Source: SKLM01 sp964514285
GTDB taxonomy: Bacteria > Chloroflexota > Anaerolineae > B4-G1
Length of the DNA stretch: 64,000 bases
Direction of reading: 5' to 3'
Assembly: GCA_964514285.1 (NCBI GenBank)
Contig: CAZEQC010000011.1
Span: 1 to 64,000 of the forward strand
Shown here: positions 36,276 through 45,303 of the stretch, in pieces
Position numbering within the stretch: the first letter of the stretch is position 1
How the letters are laid out: each line of letters starts with the position of its first letter
Notes under the pieces: model-generated
Told to the model about the DNA's origin: nothing
The model's database searches: none
What the model saw: only the letters and a program-made list of their open reading frames with translations
Position numbers and translations under genes: made by a program

Positions 36276-37842
36276 GACGATCCAAGATACAGAAAGACGG
36301 CGCTGGTGGACGCCAGGGCACTGGGTCGCGGCCCGACGGGTGGTGCAGGCGCTGGCGCTGTTGTCTTTTGTGATCCTGTTCGTCTGGTCGCGGCGAGGCG
36401 GCTGGCCCGCCGCTCTGGTCAACACCCCGATGCGACTCGATCCACTGGCCATGCTGGCCCATCTGCTGTCCAGCCGCACCTTCCTGGCCGGATCGGCCCT
36501 GGCACTGATCATCGTGGCTGTGACGCTGATCGCAGGTCGGGTCTGGTGCGGCTGGCTCTGCCCGTTGGGCACGTTGTTGGATTGGATGCCGCTGCGGAGA
36601 TGGCATCAGGAGACAGCGGGCGTACCCAGTGGGTGGCGGGGTGTGAAGTACGGGTTACTACTGACGATCCTGGTGGCAGCAGTTTTCACCAATCTCACGC
36701 TCCTGATCCTCGATCCACTGACGATTCTCTTTCGCACCTTGTCCACCGCCGTCTGGCCCAGCGTCGACCAGGTCGTCACCGCCGTGGAGACAGCGCTCTA
36801 TGGCATTCCGTTCTTTCAACCGGCTGTAGCTGCCTTTGACGGGCTCGTCCGTCCGGTGGCTCTCCCCATCGAACCGGTGTTCTACCGTTACACGCTTCTC
36901 TACGCTAGTTTCTTCACGGGCGTCGTCGCGACGAATTTGATAGCGCCGCGATTTTGGTGCCGCTATCTCTGCCCACTTGGCGCTATGCTGGGCCTGCTGA
37001 GCAAGGTTGGGCTGGTGCGCCGCGAGGTGGACGAGACGTGTACGCACTGTGGAACCTGTGAACGGGTTTGTCCAACCGGCACCATTGATGGTGAGAGGGG
37101 CTTCGCCAGCGACCCAGCAGAATGCACGATGTGCATGGCTTGCTCGGCTGCATGCCCGGTGGATGCCATAAACTTCCCTGGACGGGGCCCCAGACCTACC
37201 TGGACCACCTACGATCCCGACCGGCGTCATCTGCTGGCAGCCCTGGGGGCGTCGGTGGCAGGGATCGGGCTCTTCCATAGCGATCTGATCGCCAACCGCG
37301 ACCACTCACACTTGATCCGCCCGCCAGGCGCGCGTGAAAACGACTTGTTGAGCAAGTGTATCCGCTGTGGCGAGTGTAACCGGGCCTGCCCCACTAGCGC
37401 TATTCAACCAGCAGTGAACGAGGCAGGGCTGGAGGGCGTATGGACGCCGGTGCTGATACCGCGAGCCGGCTACTGCGACTACTCCTGCAATGCTTGCGGG
37501 CAGGTTTGCCCGGTTGAGGCCATTCCGCCGTTAAGCCTGGAAGAGAAACGGAAGCGCGTCATCGGCAAGGCCTACATCGACCGGAACCGGTGCATCGCCT
37601 GGGCCGATGATGAGGCTTGCATCGTCTGCGAGGAGATGTGCCCGGTCCCGGAGAAGGCCATCATCCTGGAGGAAGCTGAGGTGAGGTTGGAGAACGGTGA
37701 ATCGGCAACGGTGCAACGTCCGCAGGTTATCCGCGAACGCTGCATCGGATGCGGCATCTGCGAGTACAAGTGTCCCGTCAACGGCGAGGCGGCCATCCGC
37801 GTCTACGTGCCGGCGGAGGATTGTGGAACTGTGTCGTCGTAG
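36268..37842 (+). CDS. NapH/NosR-type membrane protein with multiple 4Fe-4S clusters
   Basis: A 524-residue protein starting with GTG (GGAGGT eight bases upstream). The N-terminal half has about five membrane helices and two CxxxCP motifs, WCGWLCPLG and WCRYLCPLG, as in NapH, NosR and CcoG. Then come a ferredoxin domain (CTHCGTCERVC, CTMCMACSAAC), a membrane-proximal helix (HLLAALGASVAGIGLF) and a second, NapG-like group (CIRCGECNRAC, CNACGQVC, CIVCEEMC, CIGCGICEYKC). It probably carries electrons across or along the membrane to the DUF362 protein or another acceptor. It looks like a natural NapH-NapG fusion. Confidence 0.85.
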   Translation: MDETIQDTERRRWWTPGHWVAARRVVQALALLSFVILFVWSRRGGWPAALVNTPMRLDPLAMLAHLLSSRTFLAGSALALIIVAVTLIAGRVWCGWLCPLGTLLDWMPLRRWHQETAGVPSGWRGVKYGLLLTILVAAVFTNLTLLILDPLTILFRTLSTAVWPSVDQVVTAVETALYGIPFFQPAVAAFDGLVRPVALPIEPVFYRYTLLYASFFTGVVATNLIAPRFWCRYLCPLGAMLGLLSKVGLVRREVDETCTHCGTCERVCPTGTIDGERGFASDPAECTMCMACSAACPVDAINFPGRGPRPTWTTYDPDRRHLLAALGASVAGIGLFHSDLIANRDHSHLIRPPGARENDLLSKCIRCGECNRACPTSAIQPAVNEAGLEGVWTPVLIPRAGYCDYSCNACGQVCPVEAIPPLSLEEKRKRVIGKAYIDRNRCIAWADDEACIVCEEMCPVPEKAIILEEAEVRLENGESATVQRPQVIRERCIGCGICEYKCPVNGEAAIRVYVPAEDCGTVSS

Positions 37843-37932
37843 GCTCATTCTGTCTGCTCAGAATCAAGCGCAGTAAATGCATAGCGCAGTGATGGTGGGG
37901 CGGCCTGGGGGGGAATGCGGGCCGCTCTGCGC

Positions 37933-37961
37933 TTTCAAAGGCGTGCCGCTTATGGTATACT
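37933..37961 (+). promoter_or_regulatory. Candidate argF promoter
   Basis: Weak -35 TTTCAA (37933-37938), 17-base spacer and TATACT (37956-37961) with extended -10 TGG. The leader would be about 58 bases. Confidence 0.45.
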
Positions 37962-38025
37962 TGGTTCCATTCGTGGCACTCGACGCTTGGCTTCTAGGCC
38001 AATCTACTATCCTGGAGGAGTAAGA

Positions 38026-38970
38026 ATGAACCACTTTCTCAGTCTGACGGATCTCACCCCGGAAGCGTTCCGGAGCATCCTCAAACTGGCTGTTGACTTG
38101 AAGGAAGACTGGAAGGACGGAGGCAACGAGCCGCTGCTTGAGGGAAAGACCCTGGGTATGATCTTCCAGAAGCCGTCGTTGCGTACTCGAGCTTCCTTTG
38201 AGATGGGGATGATCCACCTGGGAGGACAATCGCTGTATTTCTCGCCGTTTGAGATCCAGCTGGGTGAACGAGAGAGCGTGGCTGACGTCTCTCGCGTCTT
38301 CTCGCGCTACGTCGACGGGATCATGGCTCGGGTTTTCGCGCACGACGACATACTGACGCTAGCAGACTACTCGCGGGTGCCAGTCATCAACGGGCTTTCC
38401 GACTACAATCACCCTTGCCAGGCCTTGTCTGATCTTCTGACGATCATCGAAAACAAGGGATGGAACCTTAAGGGACGAAAGCTGGCCTTCCTGGGCGATG
38501 GCAATAACGTGTCCACGTCCCTCTTGTTTGGCGCTGCGCTGATGGGTATGGATTTTGCGATTGCCAACCCACCGGGCTATGATCTTCCGGAGACCGTCTG
38601 GGAAGAAGGACAGCGTTTGGCCATGCAGACCGGCAGTGAGCTGGTCGCCACCCACGCCGCGGCCGAGGCGGCCGCTGAGGCGGACGTGGTCTACACGGAC
38701 GTCTGGGCCTCTATGGGAGAAGAAGACGAGGCCGAGGAGCGCGCTCGGGTCTTCGAGCCGTACCAAGTGAACGAGACGTTGCTAGAGGAGGCCAAACCGG
38801 ATGTGATCGCTATGCACTGCTTACCCGCTCACAGGGGGCAGGAGATCACGGATGAGGTGTGCGATGGGCCGCATTCGGTGCTGTGGGATCAGGCCGAGAA
38901 CCGGATGCACGCTCAGAAAGCCATTCTCATCAGACTTATGGCCAACCGAGACGCCATAGCAAGGCTGTGA
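38026..38970 (+). CDS. argF: Ornithine carbamoyltransferase
   Basis: A 314-residue enzyme that makes citrulline from ornithine and carbamoyl phosphate in arginine synthesis. The ATG at 38026 follows GGAGGAGTAAGA and fits the family length; the longer frame from 37915 has no support. Motifs are SLRTRASFE (variant of STRTR, carbamoyl-phosphate site), HPCQALSD, DVWASMGEE (ornithine SMG loop) and HCLPAHRG. The SMG loop and HCLP favour ornithine over aspartate carbamoyltransferase. No other arginine genes are nearby. Confidence 0.95.
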   Translation: MNHFLSLTDLTPEAFRSILKLAVDLKEDWKDGGNEPLLEGKTLGMIFQKPSLRTRASFEMGMIHLGGQSLYFSPFEIQLGERESVADVSRVFSRYVDGIMARVFAHDDILTLADYSRVPVINGLSDYNHPCQALSDLLTIIENKGWNLKGRKLAFLGDGNNVSTSLLFGAALMGMDFAIANPPGYDLPETVWEEGQRLAMQTGSELVATHAAAEAAAEADVVYTDVWASMGEEDEAEERARVFEPYQVNETLLEEAKPDVIAMHCLPAHRGQEITDEVCDGPHSVLWDQAENRMHAQKAILIRLMANRDAIARL

Positions 38971-39033
38971 TCGTGCGCGTTCAAGTAGCCGCCCATATGT
39001 GCGTGGGACCGGGAGAGCTAGAAAGGATAGGTC

Positions 39034-41343
39034 GTGGCTGGGAACCGTAAGGTCTTCAAGGAAGCAATGCGGGCTGCAGCTAATGTAGCCTGGGAAGGAA
39101 ACTGGGAAGAAGCCATTGAGGCCTATCAACGGGCGCTGTCGGAGTTCCCGGACAATGTCGACGCACTGACCGGCCTCGGTATGGCCTACGCCAGCATAGG
39201 CAAGTCGAAGGAAGCTTTGGACGCTTATGAGCGGGCCAGCAACCTTGACCCCGATAACCCGGTGCTCCTGGAGCAGGTGGGTAAGTCTTTGGAGGAGCTG
39301 GGGCGGGCGCAAGAGGCAGCGGAGACGTACCTGGCCTGTGGCCGACAGTACATCCAACAAGGCGAGGCCGCCCATCTCGCGGTGACTTGCTGGGAGAAGG
39401 CTGCTCGGGCCAATCCCAGTTCTGTGGAAGCCCACGCCTCACTCCTGAAGCACTACCAGAAACGAGGTCGAATAAACGCTGCAGTCAACGAGTGCCTAAC
39501 GTTGGCCCGCCTCTATCGACGGCAGGGTCGGGCGGACTATGCCATGCGGATCTGCGAACATGCGGTCAAGCTGTCGCCACACAATTCCGAAGCGCTGGCA
39601 ATGCTGGACAAGCTGCGCTACAGCGGAGAGGAAGAGGGTCAACGGGAGATAGAGGAATCACCGTCGGAAGCTCAACAGGAGCCACCCAAAGGCATTGAGC
39701 TGCCGGATGCTGAGACGATGGATTTTGTGACCTACCCAGGCGAGGAGGCTTCGGAGCAGAAGGGAAGCCCTGTCGAAAGCACACGGCGTAAGGCACTGAC
39801 GGATCTCGCCGAGAGCGTCTTCGAGGAAGAGGAGGCCGCCGCGACGAAGGCCGAGCGCTTGAGCAAAGAGGCGGCCGACGCGCTTATCAGCAAGGCTATC
39901 GACTTCCAGACACGTGGGGACATCGAAGCCGCCATCGCCGCCTACCAGAAGGTGCTTGAGACAGGAGCAGAGCGTCCCGCTGTTCATTTCAACCTCGGCC
40001 TCCTCTACCAAGAGAACCTGCGCTTCAATGACGCTATTGAACAGTTCGAGCGCGCCGTATCCCATCCGGATTACAAATTGGGCGCGCATTTCGCATTGGG
40101 CGAGTGCCATCGAGCGCGTGGCCGTTTCGACGAGGCGCTGGGGCATTTCATTGAGGTATTAAAGATCGTGGATCTGGCCACAGTGGAGCGCGAGCACGCG
40201 GACGACCTGATCAATCTCTACGAGCACCTAACGGATGGTTATCTCGCTAAGGGCGATCAGGATCAAGCGCTTGAGTTTGCCAATTCCCTGGTCACGTTCT
40301 TGAACGAGCAAGGATGGGAGGACAAGGTTATGCTGGCCCGCCAGCGGCTTGACACGCTGACACAGGAGGGCCCGGTGGTGACTCTGGCAGAGGCCCTCAC
40401 AGTCCCCGACTCAGAACGGATCCTGGAATCGATAGCTATGTCGCAGGAGTACGTCAAGAGAGGCATGCACTACACAGCTGTAGAAGAGTGCTACCTGGCT
40501 CTGGAATCGGCCCACAATTACCTACCTATCCATCGACAGCTGGCCGAGGTGTCCCTAGCGATGGGGAGAGTCAATGAGGCCGTGAAAAAGCTCGTGGTGA
40601 TCGCCGATGCCTATCAGGTGCGCGGCACAGCCCGGCAAGCCGCAGCGCTTTATCGACAGGCCTTGAAGCTGGCGCCTATGGACACTGCGGTACGAACGAA
40701 GTTGATCAACCTGCTCATCAGCCACGGCGAGATCGACAAGGCCTTGAGTCATTACTTAATCCTTGCCGATAGCTTCTACCAACTTGCGCAGATGGACCAG
40801 GCTCAGGAGGTGTACCAGGAAGCCCTTAGGTTGGCACCGCGCGTCGACCAGGAACGCGATTGGACCGTTCGGATCCTCCACAAGATTGGTGACATCCACA
40901 TGCAGCGTGTGGATTGGAAGCGAGCGATCTCCGTCTATGAACGGATACGAGACCTATCGCCGAGCGATGAGCGGGCTCGCCTGACGCTTATGGAGCTCTA
41001 CTATCGACTCGATCAACCAAAGAAAGCGGTGGCAGAACTTGATGCACTATTGAGAGCCTATCAGGAGGAGGGTAGGTCGGCACGCACGTTCGCGGTTCTG
41101 AACGACGTTGTCGACAGATGGCCCGAAGCCATATCCTTGCGCGCCCGGCTCGCCCAGGCGCATCTCGATGCCGGGCACACGGAAGAAGCGTTAGAGCATC
41201 TGGATCGGCTGGGAGACCTCCAACTAGACGCTGGTCAAGAGGCGCAAGCCAAGGCCACGATTCAGGCTATTATCGCTCTTCAACCGCCGAACGTCGAGGA
41301 GTATGAGATGCTGCTGCAGCAGATCTCGGAGAAGCAGCCGTGA
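39034..41343 (+). CDS. Large TPR-repeat protein
   Basis: A 769-residue cytoplasmic protein made of tetratricopeptide repeats, with GTG start after AAAGGATAG. Typical units such as NVAWEGNWEEAIEAYQRAL, ALTGLGMAYASIGKSKEAL and PAVHFNLGLLYQENL recur through two blocks (about 10-185 and 285-760), separated by an acidic linker. No enzyme domain is seen. It probably acts as a scaffold. It sits just upstream of cdaA with a 71-base gap. Confidence 0.85.
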   Translation: MAGNRKVFKEAMRAAANVAWEGNWEEAIEAYQRALSEFPDNVDALTGLGMAYASIGKSKEALDAYERASNLDPDNPVLLEQVGKSLEELGRAQEAAETYLACGRQYIQQGEAAHLAVTCWEKAARANPSSVEAHASLLKHYQKRGRINAAVNECLTLARLYRRQGRADYAMRICEHAVKLSPHNSEALAMLDKLRYSGEEEGQREIEESPSEAQQEPPKGIELPDAETMDFVTYPGEEASEQKGSPVESTRRKALTDLAESVFEEEEAAATKAERLSKEAADALISKAIDFQTRGDIEAAIAAYQKVLETGAERPAVHFNLGLLYQENLRFNDAIEQFERAVSHPDYKLGAHFALGECHRARGRFDEALGHFIEVLKIVDLATVEREHADDLINLYEHLTDGYLAKGDQDQALEFANSLVTFLNEQGWEDKVMLARQRLDTLTQEGPVVTLAEALTVPDSERILESIAMSQEYVKRGMHYTAVEECYLALESAHNYLPIHRQLAEVSLAMGRVNEAVKKLVVIADAYQVRGTARQAAALYRQALKLAPMDTAVRTKLINLLISHGEIDKALSHYLILADSFYQLAQMDQAQEVYQEALRLAPRVDQERDWTVRILHKIGDIHMQRVDWKRAISVYERIRDLSPSDERARLTLMELYYRLDQPKKAVAELDALLRAYQEEGRSARTFAVLNDVVDRWPEAISLRARLAQAHLDAGHTEEALEHLDRLGDLQLDAGQEAQAKATIQAIIALQPPNVEEYEMLLQQISEKQP

Positions 41344-41414
41344 GGGCTGTTACTTCCTCCCGATCCATTTGAGGTCCGGCGCAAAGCTGGATGACCGTGA
41401 ATTGAATTTGATCC

Positions 41415-42254
41415 ATGATTGTTGATCTCCTCTGGTATCTACAAAGGCTGGGATGGACGGACGTCATTGATATCCTGCTCGTGGCCTTTATCTTCTTCTG
41501 GCTTCTCTACTTGGTCCGGGGGACCCGAGCTGTGCCTCTGCTGCGCGGGGTGGTCTTCCTGGTCATCGTCGTGGTGCTGTTCAGCGGCTTCATCGAGCTG
41601 CTTGCTCTCGGATGGTTGATCCAGCGTGCGCTTCCAGCCCTGCTGGTGGCGGTCCCCGTCGTCTTCCAGCCAGAGCTGCGTCGGGCCCTTGAGCAGCTGG
41701 GGCGTCCAGGAGCTCTATTTGGCTGGCAAACGGGAAACCGAGAAACCCTCGAGCAGGCTCTCTCGACGATCACGGACGCAGCGGAGACCCTGGCCGACCG
41801 ACATCACGGTGCCCTGATTGTCTTGGAGCGGCAGACGGGTCTACAGGAATTCGTGGAGAGCGGCGTCCGCCTCGACGCCGATATCTCTTACGAGCTACTA
41901 CTCAACGTGTTCAACCCTAACACCACCCTCCACGACGGAGCCGTGATTGTCCGCGAGGGACGAGTATTGGCTGCTGCCTGTGTGCTGCCGTTGTCGACCG
42001 CCTTCCTAGCCGACCGGCAGCTCGGCCTGCGTCATCGAGCAGCGATCGGGGTGACCGAAGAGAGCGACGCCATCAGCGTTGTCGTCTCCGAGGAGAGAGG
42101 AGCTATTTCGATCACGCACAACGGACGCATCATCCGCAATCTGGACGCGAAACGCTTAGAAAAGGTGCTGCGGGCTTTCTATCAGCCCATGCTGGAGCGA
42201 GACAGACCTAAGTGGATCACACGCCTTCAGCAGTTGCTGGGAGGCGAGTCGTGA
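41415..42254 (+). CDS. cdaA: Diadenylate cyclase CdaA
   Basis: A 279-residue membrane-bound diadenylate cyclase that joins two ATP into c-di-AMP. Three membrane helices (about 15-85) are followed by a DisA_N domain with the catalytic DGAV (HDGAVIV) and LRHRAA motifs near 170-205, plus EESDAISVVVSEERG. The next gene encodes a YbbR-domain protein with a four-base overlap, the classic cdaA-cdaR pair. c-di-AMP usually governs potassium and osmotic balance and wall synthesis. The Shine-Dalgarno before the ATG is weak. Confidence 0.95.
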   Translation: MIVDLLWYLQRLGWTDVIDILLVAFIFFWLLYLVRGTRAVPLLRGVVFLVIVVVLFSGFIELLALGWLIQRALPALLVAVPVVFQPELRRALEQLGRPGALFGWQTGNRETLEQALSTITDAAETLADRHHGALIVLERQTGLQEFVESGVRLDADISYELLLNVFNPNTTLHDGAVIVREGRVLAAACVLPLSTAFLADRQLGLRHRAAIGVTEESDAISVVVSEERGAISITHNGRIIRNLDAKRLEKVLRAFYQPMLERDRPKWITRLQQLLGGES

Positions 42255-43552
42255 GACAGGCAGCACGTTGGCTGATAGGCAATCTGCCCTTGATGCTTAT
42301 GGCTTTGATTCTCGCTACGCTGGCCTGGTTCGTAGCGCTGGAGCAAGCCGATCCGACGATCGAAAGGAGCTACCCGCAACCGATATCAGTATCGGTCACA
42401 GGACCTCCAGAGGATCTCCTGATCGTGGGGACGTTCGACGAACGTGCGCAAATCACGCTGCGGACGACCCAGTCGGTCTGGAACTCGCTGGAACCAGAGG
42501 ATTTTGACGTGACGGCTGACCTGAGCGGTCTCGGCCCAGGGGTACACCAGGTACCCGTGGAGTTGGGCATCGACAAAGAGCCCACGAAGATCCTCAGTGT
42601 GGAGCCAAGAACGGTGGAGGTGGAGCTCGACTCCAGGGTAAATCGCATCGTCCCGGTGCGCGTAGAGGTCGAGGGAAGGCCAGCGGTGGGCTACGTATCC
42701 CGCAGCACGATCGTCCAACCAAGAGACGTGACTATCAAGGGCCCAAGCAGCTACGTCACACGCGTGGTCGAAGCGTTTACGACGCTGTCCATCGAGGGAG
42801 CAGAGGAGAGCGTGGAGGAGACCCTGACGGTCCGTGCCCGCGACGACGAAGGCGACTCCGTTCCGTACGTATCTCTGACGCCGGACTCGGTCGAGGTAAC
42901 GATTCCCATCGAGCCGTCTGGCTATCACAGCACCTTGGCCGTGAAAGCTGTCCTGACTGGTGAGGTCGCCTCCGGCTACCGCATCACGGACATCGCCATC
43001 GATCCACCGACAGTGACGATCTTCGGCGACCCAGCTGACCTTGCGGCGCTGGAGGAGGGTTTCATCGAGACGAAGCCGATCAACGTAGCCGGGGCCCAGC
43101 AGGACGTGGTGGTTCGTCCCGGGCTGGGGGTCCCGCCCAAGGTAACGGTCGTCCCGGGTCAGCAGGTTGAGGTGCGGGTGTCAGTGGAGGCGATCCAGAG
43201 CAGCCTCACGGTCACGAGCACTCCGGAACTGCAGGGGTTGGAGCCTGGTTACACAGCCACTCTCTCGCCCGACGTCGTGCAGGTGGTTCTCAACGGCCCG
43301 CTGCCCCGATTGGAGTCGCTGGAACCTGACGACGTACGTGTGGTGCTGGACCTGTTTGAGTTGCCGGTAGGCACCCATCAGATCGAGCCAGAGGTTATCG
43401 CACCAGAGGAAGTGACATCACAGAGCGTGATTCCGGCGACAATCCAAGTGAAGATTGCCGAAGCTCCGACGCCGACGGTGCTACCGGAGTCGACCATAAC
43501 GTCTACGATAACAAGCACCATAACGAGCACCAACACAATCACGGGCCAATGA
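42251..43552 (+). CDS. cdaR: YbbR-domain regulator of CdaA (CdaR)
   Basis: A 433-residue protein starting with GTG inside the cdaA stop (GTGA), with GGAGG six bases upstream. One N-terminal membrane helix (about 10-30) anchors four YbbR domains outside the membrane, recognisable from repeated PxxVxxxGP / VTIFGDP-type strands. CdaR binds and modulates CdaA. The C terminus is a low-complexity Thr/Ser/Ile tail (repeats of TITST) absent from typical family members. Its stop overlaps the der start (ATGA). Confidence 0.9.
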   Translation: MRQAARWLIGNLPLMLMALILATLAWFVALEQADPTIERSYPQPISVSVTGPPEDLLIVGTFDERAQITLRTTQSVWNSLEPEDFDVTADLSGLGPGVHQVPVELGIDKEPTKILSVEPRTVEVELDSRVNRIVPVRVEVEGRPAVGYVSRSTIVQPRDVTIKGPSSYVTRVVEAFTTLSIEGAEESVEETLTVRARDDEGDSVPYVSLTPDSVEVTIPIEPSGYHSTLAVKAVLTGEVASGYRITDIAIDPPTVTIFGDPADLAALEEGFIETKPINVAGAQQDVVVRPGLGVPPKVTVVPGQQVEVRVSVEAIQSSLTVTSTPELQGLEPGYTATLSPDVVQVVLNGPLPRLESLEPDDVRVVLDLFELPVGTHQIEPEVIAPEEVTSQSVIPATIQVKIAEAPTPTVLPESTITSTITSTITSTNTITGQ

Positions 43553-45006
43553 AGAGGACGATCGAGAAGAACTCTCAGCCGTCTAAGTCAACCTCCCCTC
43601 GGCCGGTCCTGGCGCTGGTGGGACGCCCCAACGTCGGGAAGTCCACACTGTTCAATCGAATCGTGGGCAGGCGGGTGGCAGTGGTGCACGACAAACCAGG
43701 GACGACCCGAGATCGCCTATACGCGGAGGCCGAGTGGAACGGGTTTCCATTTACGGTGATAGACACGGGAGGGCTCGAGCTTCTGCCGGAGACTGTAGCA
43801 TCAGGCCGCCGACCGGGGCCGGAACGGGTCCTCACACAGGATTCGGCACCTTACATCGCCATGATGCGAACCCAGGCGGAACTGGCGATGGAGGAGGCCG
43901 ACGCGATCGTCTTTGTAACCGACGCCATCGGCGGCCTGACCGCAGGCGATGAAGAGGTCGCCGAGGTCTTGCGCAAGGCGGCGTGTCCGGTCTTTCTGGC
44001 TGTCAACAAAGTAGACAACGAGCGTCTACAGCACGATGCTGTGGAGTTCTACGCGTTGGGCCTGGACAACCTCTACCCTGTGTCTGCCTTTCACGGCATC
44101 GGGGTTGCTGACCTACTGGACGATATCGTGGCGACGCTAAGAGAGCAGATCGATCGAGGCGAGCCGGAACTGGCGGAGCCGGGGGGGGATGAGGGCCTTG
44201 AGATCGCCATCGTGGGACGGCCCAACGTGGGCAAGTCCTCGCTGTTGAACGAGCTGCTGGGGGAGGAACGCGTGATCGTCAGCTCGGTGCCGGGCACGAC
44301 CCGTGATGCCGTCGATACGAAGCTGGAATGGGAAGGCATACCAATCACGCTGGTCGACACTGCGGGCATCCGTCGTCGCGGCAAGGTAGCTGCTGGCGTT
44401 GAGTACTACAGCGTCCTACGAGCTCTGCGAGCCATTCGGCGCGCGGACGTGGCGCTGCTTATGATCGACGGGTATGAGGGTGTGAGAGCCCAGGACACCC
44501 ACATTGCCGGGGCTGTGCTGGACGAGTGGGCAAGCGTCGTGGTACTGATCAACAAATGGGACCTGGTCGAGAAGAGTGCGGATACCATGACAGAGTATAC
44601 TGAGTGGGTCCGGGAGGCGCTACAGTTCCTCGACTACGTCCCGGTGCTCTTCATCTCGGCCCTGACGGGACAGCGCGTCAATCACGTGCTGCCGACGGCC
44701 TTGGAGGTATGGGAAGCACGTTTCCAGCGCATCAGAACGAGCGAGCTGAACCGTATTGTGCAGGATGCAGTGGCTCATCACGCACCGCCGAGCCGACGAG
44801 GGAGGCGGCTGAAGATCTACTACGCCAGCCAGCCCGAGGTTGATCCACCCACCGTTGTGTTCCACGTGAACGATCCTAGCCTCGTCCATTTCAGCTACGA
44901 GCGGTACCTGGAGAACAAGATCCGGGAGGCCTACCCCTTTGTGGGTACGCCGCTTCGTCTGCTCTTCAGGCCCCGCAGCCGGCCGCAGTCCAAGGACAAA
45001 CAATAA
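43549..45006 (+). CDS. der: Ribosome biogenesis GTPase Der (EngA)
   Basis: A 485-residue protein with two GTPase domains and a KH-like C terminus, acting in 50S ribosome assembly. Domain one has GRPNVGKST, DTGGL and NKVD; domain two has GRPNVGKSS, DTAGI and NKWD. The KH-like part follows at about 380-475. Compared with typical Der there is an extra stretch after DTGGL (about residues 78-105, SGRRPGPERV). The ATG overlaps the preceding stop. Confidence 0.96.
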   Translation: MKRTIEKNSQPSKSTSPRPVLALVGRPNVGKSTLFNRIVGRRVAVVHDKPGTTRDRLYAEAEWNGFPFTVIDTGGLELLPETVASGRRPGPERVLTQDSAPYIAMMRTQAELAMEEADAIVFVTDAIGGLTAGDEEVAEVLRKAACPVFLAVNKVDNERLQHDAVEFYALGLDNLYPVSAFHGIGVADLLDDIVATLREQIDRGEPELAEPGGDEGLEIAIVGRPNVGKSSLLNELLGEERVIVSSVPGTTRDAVDTKLEWEGIPITLVDTAGIRRRGKVAAGVEYYSVLRALRAIRRADVALLMIDGYEGVRAQDTHIAGAVLDEWASVVVLINKWDLVEKSADTMTEYTEWVREALQFLDYVPVLFISALTGQRVNHVLPTALEVWEARFQRIRTSELNRIVQDAVAHHAPPSRRGRRLKIYYASQPEVDPPTVVFHVNDPSLVHFSYERYLENKIREAYPFVGTPLRLLFRPRSRPQSKDKQ

Positions 45007-45048
45007 CGCCTGCGCGTCCAGGATTGCGGTAGGCCGCTGCGGAGAGAA

Positions 45049-45131
45049 TGCCCCGGAGAGGAGTCGAACCTCCACGCCCTTGCGGGCACAGGCCCTCAAC
45101 CTGCCGCGTATGCCTATTCCGCCACCGGGGC
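45049..45131 (-). tRNA. tRNA-Leu (GAG)
   Basis: An 83-base tRNA read on the minus strand. The acceptor stem GCCCCGG pairs perfectly with CCGGGGC, the anticodon loop is TTGAGGG giving anticodon GAG (CUC/CUU codons), and the long variable arm (GCCC/GGGC hairpin) marks a class II leucine tRNA. The T-loop reads GGTTCGACTCC. The 3' CCA is not encoded. It is antisense to the direction of its neighbours der and plsX. Confidence 0.95.
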
Positions 45132-45141
45132 ACTGCGCCGT

Positions 45142-45169
45142 ATTATACCGCGGCCAGCTGCTTTGTCAA
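45142..45169 (-). promoter_or_regulatory. Consensus promoter of tRNA-Leu
   Basis: Minus-strand TTGACA (45164-45169), 16-base spacer and TATAAT (45142-45147), both perfect. Transcription would start within a few bases of the mature tRNA 5' end. Confidence 0.85.
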
Positions 45170-45220
45170 CTTTTCCTTCGAGGAAGCATAGATCGCAGAG
45201 AGACCCTGCGAGGTGACCAC

Positions 45221-45248
45221 TTGCACGTCAGAAGAGAGCAAGTACAAT
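45221..45248 (+). promoter_or_regulatory. Candidate plsX promoter
   Basis: TTGCAC (45221-45226), 16-base spacer and TACAAT (45243-45248). The leader to the GTG at 45304 would be about 50 bases. Confidence 0.5.
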
Positions 45249-45303
45249 ACGGCCCGGTTGACTGGAGACAGACGATCGTTTAAGGAATCAGGAGGGCAGG
45301 CTG

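Noticed and set aside
37864..38343. Minus-strand frame opposite the argF start
   Set aside because: It overlaps a well-supported enzyme gene and its promoter and has no recognisable product.
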